From assembly GCF_043876835.1 (NCBI RefSeq), contig NZ_JBAWJZ010000002.1, positions 124,001-188,000 on the forward strand: 64,000 bases of DNA, written 5' to 3'. Position 1 is the stretch's first letter. Every line of letters begins with the position of its first letter. The translations under genes and the position numbers were made by a program. Origin of the DNA: Yeosuana sp043876835 (GTDB taxonomy: Bacteria > Bacteroidota > Bacteroidia > Flavobacteriales > Flavobacteriaceae). Under the pieces are notes generated by a model. That model had not been told where the DNA came from. It ran no database searches and worked only from the letters and a program-made list of their open reading frames with translations. This document shows, in pieces, positions 19,067 to 28,320 of this stretch.

Positions 19067-20770
19067 ATGGGAGTCATTACAGATATTAGAAAAAAAATTA
19101 ATTCGATTTCTAGGTACAATCAAATTCTTAGGGTCTTAATAAAATATGGCCTTGAAGATTTTGTTTATTATTTAGATGAAAGTAAACAATACACTTTCCT
19201 TCAAAAGTTCATTCCAAATTCCACCAGAATTTATATTAAAAAATACAGTAAATGGGCTAAAATGAGACTGGTATGCGAAGAATTAGGCCCAACATTTGTC
19301 AAATTTGGTCAAATTTTAAGTAATAGACCAGATTTGGTGCCATTAGAACTAACACTTGAGCTAGAAAAACTTCAAGACAATGTGCCTCCAATGCCAGAAA
19401 ATGTTGCAAAGGACGTTGTTGAAACAGAATTGAAAGATACAGTTGAGAACTTATTTGCATGGTTTGAACCTATTCCTTTTGCATCGGCATCCATGGCACA
19501 AGTGCACAAAGTAATATTGCATTCAGGAAAACGTGTTGCTTTAAAAATACAGCGAGCAGGAATATATGATGTCATTATAGAGGATATAAAAGTAATGTAT
19601 AGAATAGCCCATGTTTTAGAAAGAAGATTACCTTCTTTAAGAAGTTTTGATCCTATTGGTTTGGTTAAAAATTTTGAAGCATCTATTTTAAAAGAACTTG
19701 ATTTTATTCATGAATCTATTAACGCACAACGATTTTATATAAATCTTACAAATGATGATACAATTGAGCAATTTGCAAATGCTCCAAGAACATATCAAGA
19801 ATATACAACTTCAAAAGTTTTGGCATTAGAGTTCGTTTCTGGAATTAAAATAGATAGGATAGACGAATTAAAATCAAATGGATTTGAAACAAATGTAATT
19901 GCTAGAAGACTTGCAATTAGTTACTTCAAACAAATATTCGAATATGGCTTTTTCCATGCCGATCCTCATCCAGGAAATTTATTAGTTCTACCAAATGGCC
20001 ATATTTGCTATTTAGATTTTGGCATGATGGGAAGCATGTTGCCAAGAGATATTTCAATATTTGGAAAGTTGTTTATAGCCATTACAAATAAGGATATTAA
20101 AAAAATTATTAAGGAATTACAACGGCTTTCTAATAATGCTGCCATATCAAATATGAGAGACTTAGAGTTTGATATCAACGAGTTTGTAGAGAAGTATTAT
20201 GTAAGAGACATTCATGAAAATGAAATGAGTACCATTTTATTAGAACTCAAAGATATTATAATTGCTCATGGCTTGAAGGTGCCTACTTATTTTTTCCTTT
20301 TTGCCAGATCTTTAGTGACTATTGAAGGTGTAATAGCCAAACTAGATCCTAAATTTGAGCAATTTGAAATTGTGAGACCTTATTTAAAAAACAGTGCAGC
20401 ACAAAAATATAACCCATTAAAAATAGGAAAGAAAATAGTGAATTCTGTGGTAGAATTAACCAACTATATGGAAGATTTTCCGTCAGATTTAAAAAATGCA
20501 ATACATAAAATCAATTCAGGGCAAATAAAGGTAGATTTAACCCATAAGGGCATAGACCCAATGGTACACACGCTTCAAAGAATAACCAAACAATTAATCA
20601 CAGCATTTATAATGGTTGCATTAATCATATCCGCTTCATTATTTATAATATTTGAAATTCACCCACTTTTAAATGGTATTTCATTCCTTGGTATTGCAAG
20701 TTTTATTTTGGCTGTATTTTTGGGCTTTGGTATGCTATTAAACATAAAAAGGGGAGATTATGACTATTAA
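19067..20770 (+). CDS. ABC1/UbiB-family atypical kinase
   Basis: 567 aa. Family landmarks: LGPTFVKFGQILSNRPDLVP (KxGQ motif), ASMAQVHKVIL (A-rich loop), VALKIQRAGI (lysine), FHADPHPGNL (catalytic loop) and LDFGMMG (DFG equivalent). Two transmembrane helices are at the C-terminus (about 505-565). UbiB proteins are linked to quinone biosynthesis and lipid handling. Here it sits next to Mla genes and not Ubi/Men genes, so a membrane-lipid role is likely. Ends at terminator 20793-20822. Confidence 0.92.
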   Translation: MGVITDIRKKINSISRYNQILRVLIKYGLEDFVYYLDESKQYTFLQKFIPNSTRIYIKKYSKWAKMRLVCEELGPTFVKFGQILSNRPDLVPLELTLELEKLQDNVPPMPENVAKDVVETELKDTVENLFAWFEPIPFASASMAQVHKVILHSGKRVALKIQRAGIYDVIIEDIKVMYRIAHVLERRLPSLRSFDPIGLVKNFEASILKELDFIHESINAQRFYINLTNDDTIEQFANAPRTYQEYTTSKVLALEFVSGIKIDRIDELKSNGFETNVIARRLAISYFKQIFEYGFFHADPHPGNLLVLPNGHICYLDFGMMGSMLPRDISIFGKLFIAITNKDIKKIIKELQRLSNNAAISNMRDLEFDINEFVEKYYVRDIHENEMSTILLELKDIIIAHGLKVPTYFFLFARSLVTIEGVIAKLDPKFEQFEIVRPYLKNSAAQKYNPLKIGKKIVNSVVELTNYMEDFPSDLKNAIHKINSGQIKVDLTHKGIDPMVHTLQRITKQLITAFIMVALIISASLFIIFEIHPLLNGISFLGIASFILAVFLGFGMLLNIKRGDYDY

Positions 20771-20792
20771 TTATTCAGCAATTAAACCATAA

Positions 20793-20822
20793 AAAAAGGC
20801 ACAATTAGAATTGTGCCTTTTT
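20793..20822. terminator. Bidirectional terminator
   Basis: Perfect 14-bp stem AAAAAGGCACAATT / AATTGTGCCTTTTT with a 2-nt centre, between the UbiB-like gene and the convergent coiled-coil gene. Confidence 0.9.
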
Positions 20823-20838
20823 ACCAAATTTTAAAAAC

Positions 20839-21441
20839 TTATGCTTTACTAAACGCTTTTTTGAAATGATCAAAAGCTTCAGAAATTTCATTTTGAAAAT
20901 GTTCAAGTTTTGATTCTTCTTTTTTCTTTCCGTATTTGCTTTTAAACTTATCGATGAAGGAGTTGAATTCGTTTTTTCCTTTCTCAAACGAATCTTTAGA
21001 AGTTTTTGGTTCTTTATTGAATTTTTGTTCTAATATCTCCAACTGAATTTTAAATTGTTCCATTTCAATGAGCGCCAAAGCATACATGCTATTTAGGGTT
21101 TCATTGGATTTGATTTTCACTTCAATTTCATGAAGTAATGAAAGCCATTGTTTTTTTTGCTTTTTAAAAATTTCTTTTGTTTCTGCTTTGCCCAAAGCTA
21201 ATTGTACACGTAGTTCTTCAAACTTGGCATTGATTTCTTCAATTTTATGTTTAATACCCTTAATTTTAAATTGGCTGTCATGAATAAAGAGATTGAATTT
21301 CTTTTTAATCTCTTCATATTTGTCCTGTGCTTCTGCTTTTCCTAAGGCAGTTGTTACTTGAAATTCCTCTAACTCAATGGCTGTTTTTCTAAGTGCGCCA
21401 ATAATGTTGTCTACAAACTGAATATCCTTCTTATTTTTCAT
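20839..21441 (-). CDS. Unknown coiled-coil protein with an internal repeat
   Basis: 200 aa from the ATG at 21441 (MKNKKDIQFVDN). A longer reading from 21474 is possible, but that start lies upstream of the predicted transcript start, so I reject it. The protein is almost wholly charged helix. LGKAEAQDKYEEIKKKF and LGKAETKEIFKKQKKQW form a repeated unit about 62 residues apart. No known family is recognised. It is divergent from the Mla operon and shares its FNR-type box. Confidence 0.75.
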   Translation of the reverse strand: MKNKKDIQFVDNIIGALRKTAIELEEFQVTTALGKAEAQDKYEEIKKKFNLFIHDSQFKIKGIKHKIEEINAKFEELRVQLALGKAETKEIFKKQKKQWLSLLHEIEVKIKSNETLNSMYALALIEMEQFKIQLEILEQKFNKEPKTSKDSFEKGKNEFNSFIDKFKSKYGKKKEESKLEHFQNEISEAFDHFKKAFSKA

Positions 21442-21464
21442 GGCTATATGTATTATGATGATAT

Positions 21465-21538
21465 TAAATGTCATAACTATAGCTTAATACCACAATGATT
21501 TTCATCATTTCGATTCTCATGCTATTAGTATAATTTTA
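21465..21538. promoter_or_regulatory. Divergent FNR-type promoter (Mla operon and coiled-coil gene)
   Basis: Box ATGATTTTCATCAT at 21495-21508. Right: 22 bp then TAATTTTA (21531-21538). Left: 22 bp then GACATTTA (21472-21465), a weaker -7 element. Confidence 0.8.
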
Positions 21539-21556
21539 AGTTAAGTATGAGATATT

Positions 21557-22339
21557 ATGTTAAAATTCAATCAGATACTAAAACATTTGAAAGACTTCTT
21601 AAGGGAAATTGGAGAGTTAACTCATTTTACTTCACGTTTTTTTAAAGAAGCCGTTAGATTACCTTTTGAATTTAAGGAATTGTTGAGGCAATCTTATAAT
21701 ATGGGAAATCGTTCCTTGCTATTGGTAGCTATCACTGGGTTTATCATAGGTTTGGTATTAACATTACAAACCCGACCTACACTTATGGAATTTGGAGCGG
21801 TTTCTTGGATGCCTTCTATGGTTGGAATCTCAATAGTTCGAGAAATTGGACCAATGATTACTGCATTAGTTTGTGCAGGAAGAATAGGTTCTGGAATTGG
21901 CGCAGAAATTGGTTCTATGCGGGTTACAGAACAAATTGATGCCATGGAAGTTTCTGGAACCAATCCTTTTAAATACTTGGTGGTTACACGTATTATGGCT
22001 ACAACATTAATGATTCCGCTATTGGTAATCTTTGGTGATGCAATTGCATTATACGGGTCTTATTTGGTAGAAAACATTAAAGGTGCTGTATCGTTTCAGC
22101 TCTATTTTAATCAGGTTTTTGATACGTTAGAATTTGGCGATATAGTTCCAGCAACTATAAAATCATTCTTTTTTGGATTCGCTATAGGGCTTGTAGGTTG
22201 CTTTAAAGGCTATTTCTGTGACAAAGGAACTGCAGGAGTTGGTAAAGCTGCAAATTCTGCGGTTGTATTTACTTCTTTGTTACTATTTATCATTGACTTT
22301 ATTGCTGTTTTGGCTGCTGATATTTTTTATGAATTATGA
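21557..22339 (+). CDS. MlaE-family ABC transporter permease
   Basis: 260 aa with five or six membrane helices and the MlaE signature stretch VREIGPMITALVCAGRIGSGIGAEIGSM followed by EQIDAMEVSGTNP. It is the membrane part of an Mce/Mla lipid transporter between inner and outer membrane. The stop overlaps the next start by 4 bp (ATGA). The operon is controlled by an FNR-type box. Confidence 0.93.
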   Translation: MLKFNQILKHLKDFLREIGELTHFTSRFFKEAVRLPFEFKELLRQSYNMGNRSLLLVAITGFIIGLVLTLQTRPTLMEFGAVSWMPSMVGISIVREIGPMITALVCAGRIGSGIGAEIGSMRVTEQIDAMEVSGTNPFKYLVVTRIMATTLMIPLLVIFGDAIALYGSYLVENIKGAVSFQLYFNQVFDTLEFGDIVPATIKSFFFGFAIGLVGCFKGYFCDKGTAGVGKAANSAVVFTSLLLFIIDFIAVLAADIFYEL

Positions 22340-23118
22340 AAGCACAATTAGACATATTAAAAGAAGATAAGAATATAGGAACTCGTGAAGCGGTTTTAGA
22401 ATTAAAAGACTTGAATAAAAGTTTTGAGAATAATCATGTTCTCAAACACTTCAATATGAAATTGTATAAAGGAGAGAATTTGGTAATTATGGGAAAATCA
22501 GGATCGGGAAAATCAGTAATGATTAAATGTCTTGTGGGATTGATGGAAGCAGATAGCGGTCAAATAACTGTAATGCACAAGGATATTACTAAGTTAGATC
22601 AAGCAGCATTAGATGTGTTACGTGCCGATATTGGCTTTTTGTTCCAAGGAAGTGCACTGTATGATTCTATGACTGTTAGAGAAAATTTGGAATTTCCTTT
22701 AAGGCGACATTCAGAAAAATTGAGTAAAAAACTCGACAGGGAATCGTTGGTTATCGAAGCTTTAGAAAATGTAGGTTTGGCTCATACAATTGATTTAATG
22801 CCAGCAGAATTGTCTGGAGGTATGAAGCGAAGAATTGCTTTGGCAAGAACTTTAATTCTTAGGCCTAAAATAATTTTATACGATGAACCAACCAGTGGAT
22901 TAGACCCAATTACAGCTAAAGAAATTATTATACTAATGCAAGATGTACAAAAAAAATACAATACATCGTCTCTCATCATCACCCATGATGTTGATTGTGC
23001 CAGAGTAATTGCAGACAGAATGATACTATTAATTGAAGGAACTAATTATGCCGAAGGAACTTTCAAAGAACTATCATTATCTGATGACCCAAAAATAAAG
23101 GCATTTTTCAAACAGTAA
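22336..23118 (+). CDS. MlaF-like ABC transporter ATPase
   Basis: 260 aa. Walker A GKSGSGKS (about residues 53-60), signature LSGGMKRR, Walker B IILYDEPTSGLDP and H-loop THD. It powers the MlaE permease encoded directly upstream and works with the MCE protein downstream (12-bp gap). Confidence 0.95.
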   Translation: MKAQLDILKEDKNIGTREAVLELKDLNKSFENNHVLKHFNMKLYKGENLVIMGKSGSGKSVMIKCLVGLMEADSGQITVMHKDITKLDQAALDVLRADIGFLFQGSALYDSMTVRENLEFPLRRHSEKLSKKLDRESLVIEALENVGLAHTIDLMPAELSGGMKRRIALARTLILRPKIILYDEPTSGLDPITAKEIIILMQDVQKKYNTSSLIITHDVDCARVIADRMILLIEGTNYAEGTFKELSLSDDPKIKAFFKQ

Positions 23119-23129
23119 AAAGAAAGCAT

Positions 23130-24122
23130 ATGAAAAACACTAATTCACAAACAATAAGATTAGGTCTGTTTGTTATTATAAGTACAATTGTGTTTGTAGT
23201 GGCAATCTATCTTATTGGGCAAAAGCAAAATATGTTTAAAAAAACATTTACTATTGGAGCCTATTTTCAAAATGTTAACGGGTTACAAAAGGGAAATAAT
23301 GTTAGGTATTCCGGAATTAATATAGGCATAGTAAGCGATATTAATATGGTAAACGATTCTACTATAAAAGTGGATATGACCATTGAAGAAAAAATTACCT
23401 CACATATTAAAAAAAATGCCATAGCCACTATTGGTTCAGATGGGTTGGTGGGAAATATGATTGTTAATATTCTTCCGGGTAATGGTATTGATTATGTAAT
23501 TAGTAATGGAGATATCATTGCAACTTATAGTAAAATAGGGGCAGATGATATTCTGAGTACACTAAGCGTTAGTTCAGAGAATGCGGCAATACTTACCTCA
23601 GATTTGCTGAAAATCACGAGAGCCATGATAGAAGGTAAAGGAACTCTGGCCGTATTATTAAATGATACAATCATGGCAAAAGACTTAAGATATGCCGTTA
23701 CAAATTTGAAAGCAGCAAGTAAAGATGCTTCAAATACTATAGGAGAAATTAATCAAATTGTATCATCATTAAAAACCAATGACGATACTGTTTTAGGAAT
23801 GCTTTTAAATGATTCTATTTCAGGTGAAAAAATTAAATCTGTAGTCAGCAACCTTGAGACATCTAGCCAAGAGATTGAAAATATATTGTTGAACATTAAT
23901 ACGGTTGTGGATGACTTTAATTCTAGTCAAGGGGCTTATAACTATGTAGTAAAAGATACGAGTCTGGTAAACAGTTTGAAATCTGCACTTATAAACATTA
24001 ATGAAGGCACAGATAAGTTTAACCAAAATATGGAAGCATTAAAATATAATTTTTTAACACGTGGTTATTTTAGAAAATTAGAGCGTGAACAAAAAAATGA
24101 GGCAAGAAAAAATAATGACTAA
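23130..24122 (+). CDS. MlaD-family (MCE domain) substrate-binding protein
   Basis: 330 aa. One N-terminal membrane helix (about 9-28), then an MCE domain (about 36-115) with GLQKGNNVRYSGINIGIV. The rest is a helical tail. It forms the periplasmic ring of the Mla complex and passes phospholipids across the envelope. Last gene of the operon; terminator at 24121-24147 overlaps its stop. Confidence 0.93.
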   Translation: MKNTNSQTIRLGLFVIISTIVFVVAIYLIGQKQNMFKKTFTIGAYFQNVNGLQKGNNVRYSGINIGIVSDINMVNDSTIKVDMTIEEKITSHIKKNAIATIGSDGLVGNMIVNILPGNGIDYVISNGDIIATYSKIGADDILSTLSVSSENAAILTSDLLKITRAMIEGKGTLAVLLNDTIMAKDLRYAVTNLKAASKDASNTIGEINQIVSSLKTNDDTVLGMLLNDSISGEKIKSVVSNLETSSQEIENILLNINTVVDDFNSSQGAYNYVVKDTSLVNSLKSALININEGTDKFNQNMEALKYNFLTRGYFRKLEREQKNEARKNND

Positions 24123-24147
24123 AAACATCTCACTATGAGATGTTTTT
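24121..24147. terminator. Bidirectional terminator
   Basis: AAAAACATCTCA / TGAGATGTTTTT, 12-bp perfect stem with loop CTA, between the MCE gene and the BON gene. Confidence 0.88.
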
Positions 24148-24177
24148 AGTCATTAAAATTAAGTTTTTACTGAATGT

Positions 24178-24846
24178 TTAGGCATATTCAGGATAATAAT
24201 CCACTACTAGATTGTTAACAACTTTTGTAACTCCTGGAGCAAAAAAAGCAGCCTTTCTGGCGTCATCTTTTTCAGGAACAGAATGAACTGTACCACTTAA
24301 TTTAACGGTATGTCCATCTACTTCAACTTTTATTTTTTTTGACTCAAGTCGTGCTGATCTTTCAAAAGCTTTGGTAATTCTGCTTTCAACTTCAAAAGGA
24401 GTTAGTGCTTGTTTTATGGAAATGTTATTAACAACACCTTTAACACCATATAAAGTTTTTATAGAATTATAGGCAGATCTTTTTTGATATTCCCAAGGAA
24501 GTTCGCCTGATAAATAAACCCAAGCATCTTCAACTTTAATTTTAACAGAGTCATTTGGCACAGAAGAATTCCATTTTATGGCATCAACGGCTGCTTTTGC
24601 TATTTCAGTATCTGATTTGTTATCTCCTGCATTATATACAATTTTAATGTCTTCAACTACAGCTTTTACACCATAAACATTTTTAACTGCTTTTTCAGCT
24701 GCTATTTTTTTTGCGTATGAATCAACAGTTCCTTCAAGGGTAACAATTCCGTCTTTAACAATAACACCTATTTGGGTCTCATCAATATTAGGTAGCCATT
24801 CCAATTCAGAAAGAATATCTTCCTTAAGTTTTAAATCTGTTTTCAT
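24178..24846 (-). CDS. Three-BON-domain protein (OsmY-like)
   Basis: 222 aa consisting of three BON repeats (about 5-70, 78-145, 150-215), each with the V-x-DG-x-V-x-L-x-G-x-V pattern (for example VIVKDGIVTLEGTV and VEVDGHTVKLSGTV). BON domains bind membranes or lipids. There is no signal peptide at the N-terminus, unlike OsmY, so it may be cytosolic. It has its own FNR-type promoter. Confidence 0.9.
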   Translation of the reverse strand: MKTDLKLKEDILSELEWLPNIDETQIGVIVKDGIVTLEGTVDSYAKKIAAEKAVKNVYGVKAVVEDIKIVYNAGDNKSDTEIAKAAVDAIKWNSSVPNDSVKIKVEDAWVYLSGELPWEYQKRSAYNSIKTLYGVKGVVNNISIKQALTPFEVESRITKAFERSARLESKKIKVEVDGHTVKLSGTVHSVPEKDDARKAAFFAPGVTKVVNNLVVDYYPEYA

Positions 24847-24878
24847 GATAATTATATTTATATGAATTTAACAATGTC

Positions 24879-24922
24879 TAAAAGTATGTTACTAACCAAG
24901 AATTTGAAATGATGGGTATCAA
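24879..24922 (-). promoter_or_regulatory. FNR-type box and -7 element for the BON gene
   Basis: Reverse strand: TTGATACCCATCAT (24922-24909), 22 bp, TACTTTTA (24886-24879). Confidence 0.82.
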
Positions 24923-25021
24923 TCCACTCTAAATTGATAAGATTTTTTTGTTTATTTATTCACGGAAATTAAAGCTCCTGACAGATTTAAAACCTATCAG
25001 GATCTTTTGCTGAATTTTAAA

Positions 25022-25294
25022 TTAATGTTTTAAGATTTTTTTTAGAATTGATTTTTTCACTGAAACATTAATGCCATCACTTATTTTCACAAAAATACAA
25101 ACCAAGTTGTAATCCGCTTAAATTAAGTGTTTGAACATTAGATGAGGTATTTATTTTAGTTGAAAGTACCTCTTGTTCAAGTATGTTATAAATGTTTATC
25201 AAATTTCCAGCTGAACTTTTTATATTAACAATACTTTTTTTTGTTGGGTTTGGGTATATAACAAAAGTTTCAATTTTAGAACCTTTTTGTTATG
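25022..25294 (-). pseudogene. Remnant of a T9SS-secreted protein (C-terminal sorting domain)
   Basis: Reverse strand reads ETFVIYPNPTKKSIVNIKSS, then YNILEQEVLSTKINTSSNVQ and LNLSGLQLGLYF, the pattern of a type A T9SS C-terminal domain (YPNP...YN..G/E..V...L..G.Y). One extra T after LYF throws it out of frame; the next frame continues VKISDGINVSVKKSIL to a stop at 25022. There is no start codon and an in-frame stop lies just upstream, so only the tail of a lost gene survives. The rest of the 24847-25396 gap holds only the BON promoter and an orphan FNR-type box. Confidence 0.85.
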
Positions 25295-25357
25295 AGATAA
25301 GGATAAACATCTGTATTAATTGCTCAATAGATGTTATAAAATGTTTATAATTATAAA

Positions 25358-25371
25358 TTGATAAATATCAA
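25358..25371 (-). promoter_or_regulatory. Orphan FNR-type box
   Basis: Perfect palindrome TTGATAAATATCAA, upstream of the sorting-domain remnant. At the usual distance (25335-25328) there is only AACATCTA, a poor -7 element. This looks like the decayed promoter of the lost secreted protein. Confidence 0.6.
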
Positions 25372-25396
25372 TTCACAAAGGGGAAATGTAGCAAGA

Positions 25397-26611
25397 TTAT
25401 GACAATAATTCAATATTTGAAATTTCTGGACGCATGCCTATTCTTCCAGGAAAACCTAACCAACCTAAACCTCTGTTAACATATAAATATTGGTTGTTAT
25501 GTTTATACAGTCCACCCCAATGTTTGTATTTGTATTTTATTGGACTCCAGTTCATTTTTTTATATTGAAACCCCATTTGCATTCCGTGTGTATGTCCGGA
25601 TAAAGTAAGAGTAATATCTGTTTTATCAATGACTTCTTCGCTCCAATGAGTTGGATCATGTGAGAGCAGTATTTTGAATGGAATAGTTTCCACATTTTTT
25701 AGAGGTAATTTTAAATCTCCATATTTCTTAAATGGTGGATTTCCCCAATTTTCGACCCCAATAACAGCTATTTTGTTTTTATCTAGCTCAATTATATGAG
25801 ATTCATTACAGAGCAATTTAAAGTTGATTCTTTTGTAAAACTGTTTTATCGCATTGAAGTTTTTTTCTTTTTCTTGAATGTTTTTCCATTGGCTATAGTC
25901 TCCATAATCATGATTTCCTAAAACTGCATATTTTCCTTTTTTGGCCTCCAATTTATCTAAAACATCGTCCCATCCGCGAAGTTCCCATGCATAATTATTT
26001 ACTAAATCTCCTGTAAAAAAAATAAGGTCAGGATTTAAGTTATTAATTAATTTCACTACTCTTTCGAGTATTTTGTACCGATAGTTAAAACCTCCTAGAT
26101 GTAAATCTGAAATATGAACAATTTTTAAGTTATGAAACTGTATTGGTAAATGTTTAAAATGTATTTTAATATGATGAACTTTAAATTTATAAACAGCTAT
26201 AAAAATACCATATACAATTACAAAAAAAGGTAAAAATCCAGAAAATAGGCCTGCTAGAGAAAGGACTAAAAGAGACACGTTTTCTGGAACCAAAGTCCTA
26301 GTTAAGTATAGTATTGATATAATGATTATAAAAATAATTTTGGGTAAGAAGGAAGATATAGTAAGACCATATAATGAAGAAATTAGTAATTGTTTTCTTC
26401 TAGGATTGATATCATCCAAGGTGATTTTAAGAATGATAATAGCTGTAATTAAGCCAATAGTAAAAACCCAAAATAATATAGTTATGGTTATTTTTAAAAA
26501 GTTGGAATTTAGAAGCGTTGTAATAGACCTCAACCAGTAAAATGCAGTAATATCAACAATTAATATGGCTATGCATAACAGTATAATGGTGAAAAGAGAA
26601 AAGCTACGCAT
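25397..26611 (-). CDS. Membrane-anchored metallophosphoesterase
   Basis: 404 aa. Four hydrophobic helices (about 5-135) precede a calcineurin-like phosphoesterase domain with VHISDLHLGG, TGDLVNN, GNHD and SGHTHGMQ, all metal-binding motifs intact. Related proteins include UDP-diacylglucosamine hydrolases and YkuE. The exact substrate is unknown. It lies 11 bp after the CDP-alcohol transferase gene, which suggests a lipid substrate. Confidence 0.9.
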   Translation of the reverse strand: MRSFSLFTIILLCIAILIVDITAFYWLRSITTLLNSNFLKITITILFWVFTIGLITAIIILKITLDDINPRRKQLLISSLYGLTISSFLPKIIFIIIISILYLTRTLVPENVSLLVLSLAGLFSGFLPFFVIVYGIFIAVYKFKVHHIKIHFKHLPIQFHNLKIVHISDLHLGGFNYRYKILERVVKLINNLNPDLIFFTGDLVNNYAWELRGWDDVLDKLEAKKGKYAVLGNHDYGDYSQWKNIQEKEKNFNAIKQFYKRINFKLLCNESHIIELDKNKIAVIGVENWGNPPFKKYGDLKLPLKNVETIPFKILLSHDPTHWSEEVIDKTDITLTLSGHTHGMQMGFQYKKMNWSPIKYKYKHWGGLYKHNNQYLYVNRGLGWLGFPGRIGMRPEISNIELLS

Positions 26612-26622
26612 ATCGTTATGGA

Positions 26623-27216
26623 TTAATTGCTACTTTTTTTTAACCTTCGTTTATCGCGTAAAGCCCATAAAATACTTTTTACGTCTGCAGCCCAATTGTC
26701 ATACATAAAAATAAGCGCTATTTCTTCAAAAGTTTCTAATAAGCCTATAATGATCATGGTATAAAACAAAGCGTATTCTGGTGAAAAGAATAACGACCAT
26801 AAGATAAAAATGCTTTGAAGAATTGCTGAAAGTTTAGCTAAATAGGTGTGAAATGCTGTTGCCTTTCCATACTTGAAGTAAGCCAAAAACATTTGGATGA
26901 TATAAGGTATAAATACAACAAGAATTAAAATTATGTTGGTTTTTATAAATTCGCTTTCAAAATAAAATAAGCCAATTAAACCTACAAAAAGTGTAATTTG
27001 GTCTCCAAAGGAATCGAGCTGAGAACCTCTTGCACTAGTAATTTTTAGTCTTCTGGCTAAATAACCGTCAATAGCATCGGTACAATAACTTATTAACAAT
27101 AACCAAGTGAAAGTTGAACGAATATCTAACCAGATTATAATTAATAAAAATGGCGCTGCAAATATTCGGTAAAATGAAAACCAATCGGCAATATTATAAT
27201 TTTTAAATGTAAGCAT
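26623..27216 (-). CDS. CDP-alcohol phosphatidyltransferase
   Basis: 197 aa, about six membrane helices. The active-site motif DAIDGYLARR...G(S)QLDSFGDQ fits DG(x)2AR(x)8G(x)3D(x)3D. It makes a phospholipid by joining CDP-diacylglycerol to an alcohol; which alcohol cannot be read from sequence. First gene of a two-gene operon with the phosphoesterase. The upstream gap (27217-27306) has TTTG and TAGACTTG 18 bp apart on the reverse strand, an ordinary promoter and not the FNR type. Confidence 0.9.
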   Translation of the reverse strand: MLTFKNYNIADWFSFYRIFAAPFLLIIIWLDIRSTFTWLLLISYCTDAIDGYLARRLKITSARGSQLDSFGDQITLFVGLIGLFYFESEFIKTNIILILVVFIPYIIQMFLAYFKYGKATAFHTYLAKLSAILQSIFILWSLFFSPEYALFYTMIIIGLLETFEEIALIFMYDNWAADVKSILWALRDKRRLKKSSN

Positions 27217-27306
27217 GCTTTTGTTGAAAAATATTAAGATTTAGCTTCATTTAAATCTTGATTGACCAGTTTACAAGTCTATAAATAAATCATATCAATC
27301 AAATTT

Positions 27307-28254
27307 TTAAAATCTATAACTAATACCTGCTATCCAATAAAACGTAGTTTCAAGATCTTCTTTATACACCTCGGAATCTACTGTTAATGTAGCTGGATTT
27401 TGTGGAATTACAAAAGTTGGTGATAATGATATAATAAAAGGTTTATTAATATACCAAACAGGCAAACTAAATTCTATGGCCATAAGCCCAAATTTTTCAC
27501 TTTCTTCAAGAACTAAAGTAGTAGTGGTTGTTGTGGTAGTGGTAGTACTTCCTCCAGTACCTTGTCCGGTACCTTGACCAGATCCAGATCCACCAGATCC
27601 CTGACCAGAACCTGAGCCAGTAGTTCTTTCACTTCCAAAGCGATTGTAGATATAGTATTGTTCATAAAAATTTTGAGATCCAAAATATACTCCGATGCTT
27701 GGGGATATTTGGAAATCTTTGTTTATAGTAATGAAATCATGACTTATTTCGGAAGAAAGAAACATATCTGAACCACTGTTTTTATTAAAGAAACTAGTTA
27801 ATGATATGCTGGTTTCTATAATATCAAAATCATATCTTAAAGTAGCAGTTAAATCGGCCTCCACTTCAGAAATAACATTGTAACTATCTGAATTAAAGAA
27901 ATATTTGGTAAATGAAATGTCTCCACTAAATTTTTTAGAAGTAAAATCATATCCAATAGTGCCTAAAAATAAATCAACTCTGTTTTCATCTGATTTAGTT
28001 AGATATGAAAGCGAGCCTGTTGCATAAAAACCAGATTTGTTATAATAGGTAATAGAAGGGTATAAATATGGAGCAGTAATAGAGTCTTTTCGCCCTAAAT
28101 AAACAGCGTCATTTATGTAGTTAATTCCTATAGAAACATATGATAAATCTGTTCCTTTTGTGTGTTTTACTGCATCTGATTTGTTTTGACAATACAGAAT
28201 GTTGCTGCTTAAAATAACAAATGACAAGAGAATAAGTTTTATAGTGGAAGTCAT
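27307..28254 (-). CDS. Outer-membrane beta-barrel-like protein with a Gly/Ser/Gln/Thr insert
   Basis: 315 aa. Signal peptide (about 1-22), then strands rich in alternating hydrophobic and polar residues (for example GFYATGSLSYL, ATLRYDFDIIETSISLTSFF), ending ...YWIAGISYRF with a C-terminal Phe, as in outer-membrane barrels. Residues about 208-248 are low complexity: SGSGQ and GTGQ units followed by ten threonines. That stretch could be a surface loop. Located downstream of the DUF6799 gene across a terminator; both may be transcribed together in part. Confidence 0.75.
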   Translation of the reverse strand: MTSTIKLILLSFVILSSNILYCQNKSDAVKHTKGTDLSYVSIGINYINDAVYLGRKDSITAPYLYPSITYYNKSGFYATGSLSYLTKSDENRVDLFLGTIGYDFTSKKFSGDISFTKYFFNSDSYNVISEVEADLTATLRYDFDIIETSISLTSFFNKNSGSDMFLSSEISHDFITINKDFQISPSIGVYFGSQNFYEQYYIYNRFGSERTTGSGSGQGSGGSGSGQGTGQGTGGSTTTTTTTTTTLVLEESEKFGLMAIEFSLPVWYINKPFIISLSPTFVIPQNPATLTVDSEVYKEDLETTFYWIAGISYRF

Positions 28255-28274
28255 GATTATTGGTTTTAAATTAA

Positions 28275-28310
28275 AAAAAGAGGATTTTAACTTCTTAAAA
28301 TCCTCTTTTT
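28275..28310 (-). terminator. Terminator after the DUF6799-like gene
   Basis: 16-bp stem AAAAAGAGGATTTTAA / TTAAAATCCTCTTTTT with loop CTTC. Confidence 0.88.
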
Positions 28311-28320
28311 CCTATTTTAA

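Noticed and set aside
27217..27306. TTGATATGATTTAT as a box before the CDP-alcohol transferase
   Set aside because: The right arm is not ATCAA/T and spacing to TAGACTTG does not fit; an ordinary TTTG/TAnnTTTG promoter explains the region better.
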